Source of the DNA: Paracyclopina nana
Lineage: Eukaryota > Arthropoda > Copepoda > Cyclopoida > Cyclopettidae
Length of the DNA stretch: 64,000 nt
Reading direction: 5' to 3'
Assembly: GCA_019096065.1 (NCBI GenBank)
Contig: JAGUCH010000005.1
Location: 7,130,001 to 7,194,000 of the forward strand
Position numbers and translations under genes: made by a program. Within the stretch, counting starts at the first letter, position 1. Each line of letters begins with the position of its first letter. The notes beneath the pieces were generated by a model. The model did not search any database and was not told where the DNA came from. It saw only the letters and a program-made list of their open reading frames with translations. This document shows, piece by piece, positions 22,382 to 32,394 of the stretch.

Positions 22382-22454
22382 GTCTCAGGTGGCTCACTGG
22401 TAGAGTGTCCGGCTGCAGAACAGACTGTACCTGGTTCAAATCCCGCTAGGGTCA
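22382..22454 (+). pseudogene. tRNA-Cys-like relic, copy 2
   Basis: GGCTCACTGGTAGAGTG, CTGCAGA (GCA anticodon position) and a perfect B-box GGTTCAAATCC in tRNA order. The T and anticodon stems carry mismatches. Same module as 16085-16156, inverted; probably a tRNA-derived repeat. Confidence 0.65.
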
Positions 22455-22559
22455 GAGAAATTTTTCCATTTTTCTGGATCACAATTTACTTCCTGGTCGA
22501 TATCCTGGTACAGTTTCCTGTCTGGAAATTGGATCCTGACGTAGGTCACAGCGAAATGT

Positions 22560-22586
22560 GGGGGGCGGGCCTTCGGCCCGCCCCCC
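22560..22586. repeat. Perfect GC hairpin, copy 2
   Basis: GGGGGGCGGGCC, loop TTC, GGCCCGCCCCCC. It ends four bases before the ATG at 22591 of the original zinc-finger start region. Confidence 0.9.
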
Positions 22587-22666
22587 AAAAATGCGGAAAA
22601 TAGCAATGGAAATCAAAGACGAATGGTTGGCACTGTATGTTTCAGTTTCAATTCAGCAGTTGAAGA

Positions 22667-24148
22667 ATGAACAAGTGCGATATTTGTGGGCAAACGTTCA
22701 AGCTTGCCATTGCTTTGAAGAAGCATCATGAAGCAAAGCATGAGCTTGGGAAGAGCATGCAAAAGGCGGTGTCTTTTAAATGTGACATTTGCAATAAGCA
22801 ATTTGTCAATGAAAGTGGCCTTTCTCGTCACAAAAACAAAGTGCACGGAAATCCTCTCCATTGTGACATTTGTGACAAATCATTTGGTGAAAAGGGTAAC
22901 TTTTCAAAGCATATCAAAATGGTGCATGAGGGACTAAAGCCATTCAAGTGCGACATTTGCGACAAATTATTTGGTGAAAAATGTAACCTTTTTACGCATA
23001 TCAAAACAGTGCATGATGGGCAGAAGCCATTCAAGTGTGATATTTGTGACAAATCATTTGGTGAAACACATAACCTTTCAACGCATGTCAAAACTGTGCA
23101 TGAGGGGCTCAAGCCATTCAATTGTGACATTTGTGACAAATCATTTGGTGAAAAAGGTTCACTTTTGAAGCATATCAAAAGTGTTCATAATGGCCAGAAA
23201 AGATTCATGTGTGACATTTGTGACAAATCATTTGGTGAAAAACGTTACCTTTCAACACATGTAATAACCGTGCATGAGGGACAGAAGCCATTCAAGTGTG
23301 ACATTTGTGACAAGCATTTTGGCCAAAGATCACACCTTTCTACGCATATCAAAACTGTGCATGAGGGACTGAAGAGATTCATGTGTGACATTTGTGACAA
23401 AACATTTTGTGAAAACAGTATCCTCGCTACACATGTTGAAACTGTGCATCTGGGACTGAAGCCATTCAAATGCGACATTTGTGACAAGCAGTTTGGCCAA
23501 AGATCAAACCTTTCAACGCATGTCAAAATGGTGCATCAGGGACTCAAGCCATTCAAGTGTGACATTTGTGACAAGCAGTTTGCCCAAAGACAACACCTTT
23601 CAACACATATCAAAATGGTGCATGAGGGACTGAAGCCGTTCAAGTGTGACATTTGTGACAAATCATTTGGTGAAAAACGTTACCTTTCAACACATGTAAT
23701 AACCGTGCATGAGGGACAGAAGCCATTCAAGTGTGACATTTGTGACAAGCATTTTGGCCAAAGACCACACCTTTCAGCGCATATCAAAATTGTGCATGAT
23801 GGACAGAAAAGATTTAAGTGCGACATGTGTGACAAGCAGTTTGGCCTAAAACCAAACCTTTCTTTACATATCAGCAGGGTGCATCAGGGACGGAAGCCAT
23901 TCAAGTGTGACATTTGTGGCAAATCATTTGGTACGAAGCAGTACCTTTCAATTCATATTAAAACTGTGCATGAGGGACTCAAGCCATTCAAGTGTGACAT
24001 TTGTGACAAGCAGTTTGGCCAAAGACCACACCTTTCAGCACATATCAAAATGGTGCATGAGGAACTGAAGCCATTCAAGTGTGACATTTGCGACATTCAT
24101 TTGGGCACTAAAAGCTGCCTTTCAAGGCATGTCAGTGTTGTGCATTGA
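22667..24148 (+). CDS. Seventeen-finger C2H2 zinc-finger protein
   Basis: The 493-residue protein consists almost only of C2H2 fingers in a 29-residue period. Most read C-D-I-C-D-K-x-F-x8-H-x4-H with linkers such as EGLKPFK. The two-residue Cys gap and H-x4-H spacing are regular, so most fingers should fold and bind zinc; sequence-specific DNA binding is inferred. No ZAD, KRAB or BTB domain is present. Fingers 7-8 (about 23206-23345) and 12-13 (about 23640-23780) are nearly identical, pointing to a recent two-finger duplication. The ATG at 22667 is just before finger 1. An older start (MRKIA, ATG at 22591), shared with the left copy, is one base out of frame, so the N-terminus is probably altered. 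Confidence 0.88.
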   Translation: MNKCDICGQTFKLAIALKKHHEAKHELGKSMQKAVSFKCDICNKQFVNESGLSRHKNKVHGNPLHCDICDKSFGEKGNFSKHIKMVHEGLKPFKCDICDKLFGEKCNLFTHIKTVHDGQKPFKCDICDKSFGETHNLSTHVKTVHEGLKPFNCDICDKSFGEKGSLLKHIKSVHNGQKRFMCDICDKSFGEKRYLSTHVITVHEGQKPFKCDICDKHFGQRSHLSTHIKTVHEGLKRFMCDICDKTFCENSILATHVETVHLGLKPFKCDICDKQFGQRSNLSTHVKMVHQGLKPFKCDICDKQFAQRQHLSTHIKMVHEGLKPFKCDICDKSFGEKRYLSTHVITVHEGQKPFKCDICDKHFGQRPHLSAHIKIVHDGQKRFKCDMCDKQFGLKPNLSLHISRVHQGRKPFKCDICGKSFGTKQYLSIHIKTVHEGLKPFKCDICDKQFGQRPHLSAHIKMVHEELKPFKCDICDIHLGTKSCLSRHVSVVH

Positions 24149-24399
24149 GAATTCAGTGTGTGCAGTATCGCTGCAAGAATACTAAGTTCTTGAGAGAACT
24201 ACTGATGACTACTAAGTATGTTTTTTAAAGGTTTTTTATGAAACTCGTAGAAGTGTTTTCGATAAACACGTGTAAACGATGAATGCTGGAATATAACTAA
24301 GGTTTTATTTCAGCTGAAGCTGACGAGTTTAACGAGGGGGAGGGAAAAATACAAAGAGCGGGAATATTCAAACATAGTAGCGAGATAATATTTCAGTCA

Positions 24400-25099
24400 T
24401 TCAGTTGGAATTCCTGTAACATTTGTGGTACAAGAATATACATCAAACGAAGATCTCAAGAAAATATTCCTGTCTTAAACGCTTGCAATATCTTTAAGAG
24501 AGAAAATATAAAGGTGCTGCCTTAATTTAAGCTGGAATTGATTAGGTGAAAGAATTTAATCACAGATGGCGCCACTCTAACTGCCTGAGAGAGTGTTAAA
24601 AATAACACACTTCCCCCTTTTATTGCACTTTTCGTATTTTAGCATCAGTTAACAAAAACATCTTAAAGCCTTTTTGTTAATTGAATCCAGTGATTTTAGG
24701 TCACCAGTAGATAAATATTTGAGCAACTGTTTTTCATCCGAGCATAGCGAGGAAATGAAAAATGTGATGTTACCTTTCAACACATGTTACTACTGTACAT
24801 GAGGGACTGAAGCCATTCAGGTGTGACATATGTGACAAGCAGTGTGGCCAAAGATCAAACCTTTCCAGGCATATCAAAATTGTACATGAGGGACTGCAGA
24901 GAATCCAGTGCGACATTTGCGACATTCATTTTGGCTCTAAAGATCGCCTTTCAGAGCATGTCGGTGCTGTGCATTGATAATTCAGTTTGAATTCCTGTAA
25001 CATTTATCGTGCAAAAATAAACATCAAAAGAAGATCTCAAAAAAAATACTACTTTGTTTAGTGCATCATAAACAAGGCTGAAAACTTTCAGTCTTTAAT
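24400..25099 (+). repeat. Duplicated zinc-finger 3' flank
   Basis: Words such as GAATTCCTGTAACATTT and GAAGATCTCAA occur near 24409 and again near 25000. Sequence 24475-24750 (CTTAAACGCTTGCAAT... to TTTTTCATCCGAGC) reappears at 48800-49065. Thus 24990-25099 plus 48800-49065 form a second copy of the gene's 3' flank, split by Gypsy-2. Region 24149-24400 is AT-rich 3' sequence without a gene. Confidence 0.8.
24765..24976 (+). pseudogene. Zinc-finger 3' fragment (last two and a half fingers)
   Basis: The frame from LSTHVTTVHEGLKPF reads two more fingers to VGAVH and a TGA. One finger has a Phe-to-Cys change (DKQCGQRS) and the linker is altered (EGLQRIQ). It has no start of its own. AATAAA near 25015 may be a poly(A) signal. 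It is a tandem copy of the end of the 22667-24148 gene and its 3' flank. Confidence 0.8.
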
Positions 25100-25295
25100 G
25101 TAGAAGGTTCGTATCGACCCCCCAAGGGTGACACGCGCTCCCGCGGGTAGCCAGGGAAGCCTAGCTACCAAAGAATAGTCGAGGTGTTTACTCGAGCATG
25201 TCCGTTTATTAACTAGCTCTACAATCAGTCATTCACCGGGACGGGGCGCTCCCGCGCGCCCACGAGCATACCCGTATACCCGCGTTCCTGCTACA
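25100..25295 (-). repeat. 3' LTR of Gypsy-2
   Basis: TGTAGAAGGTTCG to TTCCTGCTACA on the plus strand (196 bp). On the minus strand it is preceded by the polypurine tract AGTAGGGGGAAGT (25296-25308). Its partner is at 48603-48799. Confidence 0.9.
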
Positions 25296-25303
25296 ACTTC
25301 CCC

Positions 25304-27735
25304 CTACTGAAGGGTTGTCGTGTCCTCACGACGGGGGCCCATGATCCGTTGCCTTGGCGTAGCAGGTCGAACCGGGGAGATGGGTGGCGCCGCGGCCGCT
25401 TCGTTCTCTTGGAAGGGCTTCAGAGGCGTAGAAGTAGCCGAGGGCACCGTGGCGGCAGGCAGTACAGTCATGAGGTAGTTATGCATGGATTCATTCTGCC
25501 GGGCCAGCACATCCACTTGAGCCTGCAGGTTCTTATAGACCGAGTCTTGTTCCTGAGAGAGGGCTTCCTGCAGTCGCTGTCACCTTCACCTGCGGCTCCC
25601 GCGGCTGCAGTTGCGTACTTGGGCGGGGCATCCTCATCGTCGTCCTCGTCATCGGAACTGCCCAAGTTAGCCAACCGGAAAGCTTGGGTGGTGCCACCCC
25701 CAGGGTGGCGGCGTCCGCGCCGTGCGGGCCGCTCATCGTCGCTTTCGCCTCCCGGGAAGAGAATCTGATCCTGTCCGAGGTTCGTCACCATTCTCCTCGG
25801 CATCTCTACCATCAGGAAGGCCGTGTGCCAAATAGCTAGCAGCATCCACCACCCAAAGCCGCGCCGACGGTACAGGATAATCATGCGCAACACCGCGCCG
25901 AGAATCAGTTTCAACAGGCCCACGGTGATGAGGAACCCGGTGAAGTACGAGTAGTATTTCCCAACGGAGCTGAAGAAGGGAATGATCGCACTCCCGACGT
26001 GGTCGACCATCTGATCAATATCCTCTTGCGACCAAAAGGTAGTAGAGCGACTGCCGGTGATCAAGGAGTTGTGCAACACGTTGCTGGTGATCGTGTTGAC
26101 CACCGCCTCCCGGCTGCTGAAGAGGTGGAGGTAGAGAATATGGTTTGCCCTCTGTTCTGCGGAGAACACGCCACCGCCCAGCCCGCGGCTGATGTCGTAC
26201 TGATGGCTGCGCGGGGCGGCATCAGACATGGGGTTGAGTTGCGATGGAGCAATGCAGGCGTGGATCTGGGGCGTGGCGCACATCCACTGATTATGTATGC
26301 GCCACTTGATGGGCGTGATGGAATCACATGGCACCACGCTGGGCCGGTCGGTCAAAATGAATGACAGCGGATCAGCAAACTGGGTCTCATTGTTCACTAA
26401 CACTGGAATCTCCTGGGTGCAGTTGTCGATGGACCGGGTGACCGCCTGGACCGGGTAGCAGGAAGTCACGTAGGCCACGGCTCCGGCCCTCGTGACAAGA
26501 TGGCCAGGTCCGTGGCTGTCCAGCGTGGCATACGATGATGATCCCGAGGCCATGCTCTGTAGCTTGGAGTGGAGAATGGCGCGCTCGTTCTTGCAGATCA
26601 GTTCTTGGAGGAACTTGAATCGGTCCTGGATGTGCAATGCGTGTTGCGAGTGTACGAACGCAAGCTGGGTCTGGATGTTGGCACCGTCCATGTCCTCCGG
26701 GTGCAAGTACTTGGCTTGCAGAGGTCCCTCACCTGGCCCCACCAGGAGGATGGCGAAGTCCCGCAACTGAGTGGTAAACAGCTTCCGCTGGCACATTGAT
26801 TGCACGCCTTTGAGGACGAACCCAGCAAATCGCGATTCTTCTTCGTGGGCCAACAGGAGGAGGTCGCCCAGATGCCCAGTTCCTCCCATCAGACTGGTGG
26901 CATTCCGGTGAGGGTAGAGCACCGCGGGCCCCCGATAGACCTCACTGAGTTCATCCTCACAGCGGGGCGACTTACGCTTGGGCCACACGATCGTTCCCTC
27001 AGCATCGTCTTGCACAATCAGGTCCTGGAAGTTGGCTGTCAAGTGGTTGGAGAAAACCACCCTTCCGTTGGCCGTATTCAATTTCCCGTAAATCGGCTCG
27101 ACCAGTGTATGGATCGTGGTGGTTTCGTAAGACTTGTAGAAAGTCACTCCGCCGCTGGTGAAGGTGGTCGTGGTGCACTTGTGGTCCTTGTCCAGCCCTC
27201 CTTTGGAGAAGTAAGAAAGGGAGGTCGGGTTGTTCAGTGCCACCTCCACCTTCTTGTTTTCCACAATCAAGTAGTGCTTCTCCGCGGCCTCCCGGCAGGC
27301 TTGCGGGGTTACCAGGTACGGCCTGTTAACGTCGGTCATCTGGCTGCCGTAGCTGATACTGTCGTACCCGCACCTGGTTACTTGCCGGGACAAGTGCACT
27401 CGGCATCGAAAGGCCTTGATCGAGAGCGTCGAAGCCGTTTGCAGTACTTGGACCGTGATGTTGACTGGGGCCTGATATGCACTCCTAATGTCCTCGCAGA
27501 GTTCCGGCTGGCTTAGGTCGATAGCCTCATGGATAGCATCAGGGTGCGCACAGTCATACGTCGTGAAGGAAGTGACCTTTGCGTCCGGGGTGTAGAGGTC
27601 GGCGTTACGACTTCAAGGTGGCGCCCCCTGGATGACGGCGGCCTGAGCCAACTCGCTGAACAGCACCCAGTAGGCGTACATGAAGAAGGCCATCAGGTAC
27701 ACCGAGGGGGATAGAAAACAACTTAGAGGTGTCAT
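25304..27735 (-). pseudogene. env: Gypsy-2 env-like glycoprotein gene, broken
   Basis: It lies after pol, where env genes sit. The ATG at 27735 starts a hydrophobic signal peptide, followed by a Cys-rich ectodomain with several N-x-S/T sites, one strong membrane-spanning stretch (about 25870-25950), a second hydrophobic patch and an acidic, Ser-rich tail. The ectodomain style (YDCAHPD near the start, TRCGYDS further on) recalls the chuvirus-like glycoproteins known in arthropod retroelements; that is recollection, not a search. Breaks: an in-frame TGA at 27613-27615 and a frame change near 25575, after which a heptad-like stretch continues in another frame to 25304. Such proteins mediate entry in intact viruses; this copy should not give a full product. 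Confidence 0.72.
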
Positions 27736-27948
27736 GATTCTTACTAGTTCTTTCTTTTATAGCAGGTGATGTTTATGATCAGCACTGGCGCTTTAGAACT
27801 GTAAGAGAGAGAATGATGGGTTATTGAGCTGTTGTAATTTGCGGCCAGAATGCGAAAGTTTTAATGTTTTTGTCTTTTTTTCTGTGTTTGTGCCAGGTTG
27901 TTGCGGTGCCACCCCCCCAAACTTTTGTATGAGGGGCAGCAATATGCA

Positions 27949-30900
27949 TTATTCAGATACATTATCGGAGTTTGAAGTGGATGAGCTTGAATGTTGTTGG
28001 TGAGATGATGATGACGATGATGAGTGCGATAGTTCACGTATCGTCGATGGAATCGATGGTCTGATTGGAGGAGGCCGAGGTTCGAGCGGCGGCAGGAGAT
28101 ACCTTGTCGTCTCAGGCAATTCAGGCGTAGCTGGTTGCTCTTGATGTAGTGGCAATAATGGTACATCATGTTGTGGTTGCTTGTCGCCACTTCTAGTTCT
28201 GGAGCGTGAGGCTTGTTCCAACTTTTCTGGGCCTCCTAGGATTTGCTGTGAATATTCTTGCAGCATTTCCGTGCCTGTCCTTCTTTTCCTGGTTGCCGGC
28301 TGGGTTCTTGGTGACTGCGTTGGAATGTCGTCATTTCCATTATTGATTTGATATTGATCATCGTGGTGATCTGGCAAATCATTGTTACCATTGTCTGAGT
28401 GATCGGAGGGAGGCTCAAACATGGTGCAATCGTACTCCGGGATGGTTGGATCGTCATTAAATGGCGGAATAGGATCATCCTTGGCTTGCGGAAATCCGTA
28501 CTCACAATCCGTGGGCGCTACTGCATACTCGAAGGAGTGCGTAGTGTCCGGAGTTGGCTCCTCGGGTGGCGTCTCAGGGGAGCGAATGTGTTCGGCGGAT
28601 TCGTCTCCTGGCATATCGAAGTCCATGTCTTCCATTGGAGGTGCAGAGACTGGTTCCGATTGCGGATCAGCGGGCGCAACGTAAAGCTTGAGCCGATCGA
28701 CAGAGACGACTTGCTTTTTGGTCGGTGGCCATGCAGGGTCTGGCGAGATTTCATACGTGAGCTCGTTGATTCTCTTTTCGATGGTCCACGGGCCCGTCCA
28801 AAAGGTTTGCAGTTTCTTAGAGACCAGCTGCATTACTTTTGGTGTGAACAACCATACCTTTTGTCCTGGCACAAATGCTTGTTTGTCCATATGATAAGCA
28901 CGCCGTTGCCTTTCGATGGAGGCTGATATGTTCTTGCGAGCCCACTCGTGCGCCAGTTGTATTCGTTCGCGCAGTTGCTTGGCGAAACGGCCAGCTTCAG
29001 TGGCCTTGTGCACAGCAGGCTGCGGATCGCCAAATATGAGGTCGAGATTGGTGGTAGGTTGCCTGCCAAATACAATTTCATACGGGGCCAGTCCCGTTGA
29101 ATGGTTCTTAGTGGTGCGTAAGATGAATAATGCAAATGGAACCACTTCAGCCCATTTGGAGTAATGTCCTTTGATCATCTTGCGTATGAGCTCGTTGAGG
29201 TCACGATGGGCTCGTTCCACAGGATTACTTTTCGGATTATATGACGGCGTGGTCGTAGCTTTAATGCCCAAAGCAGTGCACACCTCTCTCATGAGGTGTG
29301 CGGTGAAATGCGTGCCTTGGTCCGTATGGAGCTGCTCTGGCAGTCCGAATCTGGGAATGATCTCAGCGGTGAGGAATCGCACGGCGGTCTCGGCGTCGTT
29401 CGATCGACATGGGAAGGCTTCGATCCATTTGCTGAACACGCACTTTGCAGTGAACAAATACCGGTGCTGGTTGGACGTAGGCTTGAATGGCCCGACGTAG
29501 TCGAGGCTGAGAACTTGGAACGGGAACCCCGCAAGCCGAGACATCAGGGTGTGTCGTTGGTCTGGCACGGCCGGTTTTGCTTTTTGGCATAGCAAACACG
29601 ACTTGACAACCTCGTCGGCCATCTTGGCCATGTTAGGGAAGTAGAAGTGTTGAGTTGCTCTCTGGATCAAGTCGTCGCGACCTCGGTGTCCCATGGATTC
29701 GTGCACATGCCTCAGGCTAGCCTCTTCCCACTTCCGGGGCACGATGAGCCGAGCGGAGGTTCCGCCTTGAGGATCCCGCAGCCGGAGGGCTCCCAGCGGG
29801 TCTAGGTACAGGCTATCAAATTGTTCCATGAGGACCCGCCCCCGGGCGGAAGCGGCATCAAGGTGGGCCCTCGAGGGGGTTTGTTGGAGCCTGACCAGCT
29901 GACGGAGCGTTACCAGGTCATCGTCCTCCTCCTGGGCTTCAGCCCACAACTCTGGCTTGGTGGGGATGAGCTTCAGGTTCGCCACTCTAAAGAAGTCGTC
30001 GTCGGAGACTTCGGCGCTGATGTGGTCCCCCGCTTGGTCAAGGTGGGGCGCTCGACTGAGGGAATCGGCATTGCCATGCTTGGTGCCTGCCTGGTGGACA
30101 ACCTCAAAGTCGTAGTTCGAGATGTTGTCGAGCCACCTGGCCAGCATGCCTGTCGGGGCCTCCATGGAGCGAATCCATAACAGGGCCCGATGATCGGTCC
30201 GGAGGATGAACCGTCAATGCTGCAAATAGTACTTGAATTGCTTAATGAAAATAATGACGGCGACCAGTTCCCCTTGGTTGGCGGAGTAGTTGCTTTGCGC
30301 TGGAGTTAGCTTCTTTGCTCCGTATAATATGACTCTTTCCTTGCCTCCCTGCACTTGGGACAAGACAGCTCCTACGGCTCGGTTTTCCTGAGAGAAGTCC
30401 AAAATGAACGGGTTCGGAGACGCGAAGTCAGGGTACACGAGAACCGGGGCTGACACCAACCGCTTCTTGATTTCTTCAAAGGCATCGCGATATTCTTGCG
30501 AGGGCTCGAAGGTCTGGCTGTCGGAGGTGCCATCATCCTTAGACAACCGTGCAGTAAGAGGGGCAGCGATGTGCTGGTACTTCTCGATGAAGGCCCTGTA
30601 GTAGTTGGCCTTGCCCATGAACACCCGCAGCAGCTTGCGAGTGTTTGGCAGCGGCCACTTGCGGATGAGGTCTATATAGGCCGGCATGACCTCGAGGCCT
30701 TTGGGCGTAACAACGTGTCCAAGGTAAGTGACCCTGGTCTGGAAGAGGTGGCACTTGGTGGGCTTGAGCAGCAGTCCCGCCTTCTGGTGGGCTTGGAGGA
30801 CCATCTTGAAATTTTGCAAATGCGAGTCGAAATCAGGGGAGTGAACCAAACAGTCATCCAGATAGGGTAAGGCCACTTCCCACGGCACACCTTCCAGCAC

Positions 30901-32394
30901 TAAGCGGTTCAAGCAACTGTAGGTCTTGGGGGCATTGGTCAGCCCAAAGGGCATCATCAGGAAGGGGTACGAGCCATCCCCGGTGGAGAAGGTGGTCTTT
31001 TCCACGTCTTCCGCACGGATCGGCACCACGTTGAAGGCGCCCACGGCGTCCAAGGTGGAGAACACAGTGGAGCGGGCTAGCCGACTTAGGTTATCCCTGA
31101 CGTCTCCGATGGGGTGGGAGTCGATTACTGTGACCTTGTTGAGCTCACGGTAATCCACACACCACCTTAGTGCACCGTCCTTTTTGTGGACCGGAACCAG
31201 CGGGGCGGACCATGGAGACGAGATTGGGGTGATAACTTCTTCCTTCAATCACTTCTGGATTTGCTCCTTCAGGGACGCTTCCAGGTTAGGGTTGATAGGC
31301 CTCCGTCGTATGTTGATCGGCCGTGCGCCAGGTTTGAGATCAATCGCGTGCTCCACCAAGTTGGTCTGCCCGGTACGGCCGTCGAAGGAGAAAGCCCCCA
31401 AATATGCGGCCAGAAGGGATGCAGCGGCCCGCAATCGTTCGAGGTGCCGCCGAAGGAGATCGTTCTCCTTGAGCTTGAAGGCTTGGATGACGAACTCGAT
31501 CTTTTCGCGCGGGCCAGTTTCAGGTGGAAGTCCTGGCGGCGGCTCCGCTGCCTGAATGGCCTGCAGATGTGGGGCAGAGGTGGCTGGTGCAGTGGCCTCC
31601 ATGGGCTCATATTCCCGCAGGATGCCGTAACGGGTGCCTCCCTTCACCTGTAGCAGGTGGTCCAGGGGGTTCAACATGCCCACCAGGAGGTGGCCTCCGG
31701 CGGCAGGTTGGACCACGGCGCTCAGCCATGGGGCTAGCTGGGTTTTCTCAACAAACCGTTCTTCGGCCTCCAGGGCTGCGGGCCTGGCGTCGCCGTGAGG
31801 CCACGAGGCTGCAATGGCGGCGATGAGGACGGTGGTCCGCGGCGGAATCTTAGCCGGCCGAAGGATGCATATTGGGTATTCCTCTGGGGCCGGTGGGGCA
31901 GGAGCCCGCAGGGCCCCGACCAGCGGTACGCATTGGCCGTGAATCTTAATGACGCCCCGTGAGTGGAGCTGGTCGATCCGGTGATGGCTCTGGAACGGCC
32001 CGGAGAGGTTGAAGTCCATGGACAGGTTGCGCACCACCGCCGGGCGGATGGAGAACACGTGGGGGTGCTCCCCAAATTGCACTCGCAGGGGTTGCTTAAG
32101 CTCTCCCAGTACTTGCAGGCGGTGGCGGGCGTGGGCGGTGCCCACGGCTGTCATGTCTTCCAGGGGTCGTAGCCCATGTGGGAGAACTCCTAGCCGCTGG
32201 GCGAAGTCCTCAGAGATGCAGGTGCGCCAGCTGTTTCCGCTGTCCACTAGCGCTCGGGTCTTAACACGACCAATGCGGACTGGCACTTTCGTGAGAAATT
32301 GTTTATGATGTGTGATGTGATCTAGCGCGGCCAAGATGAGGGAAGCTGGAGTGACCCGGGCGGAGCCCTCTACAACCGGGTCGGGTCGTTTCCC
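27949..32394 (-). pseudogene. pol: Gypsy-2 pol with two in-frame TGA codons
   Basis: Order: protease (LVDSGNSWRT), RT (YLDD at 30853-30864), RNase H, integrase with H-H-C-C finger (HESMGHRGRD) and D,D-35-E residues (LDYVGPF, HTDQGTHF, ERAHRD), a GPW-type C-terminal module, then about 200 acidic, disordered residues. TGA codons interrupt RT at 31249-31251 (TGG in Gypsy-3) and RNase H at 30214-30216 (CGA in Gypsy-3). A 6-base in-frame loss near 30407 removes Thr-Asp of the first RNase H catalytic motif (FILDFSQ against FILDTDFSQ in Gypsy-3). Otherwise the frame is unbroken over 4.4 kb. It is entered from gag by a -1 shift. Confidence 0.9.
32353..32394 (-). promoter_or_regulatory. Programmed -1 frameshift signal, Gypsy-2
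   Basis: Minus-strand heptamer G-GGA-AAC (32394-32388) lies in gag phase. A 5-base spacer and a 7-bp stem GACCCGG (32382-32376) with CCGGGTC (32359-32353) follow; the gag TAG (32372-32370) is in the 16-base loop. The same arrangement occurs in Gypsy-3. Confidence 0.83.

Noticed and set aside
22382-22454. Functional tRNA-Cys gene
   Set aside because: Several stem positions fail to pair and it is part of a repeated module; kept as a relic.
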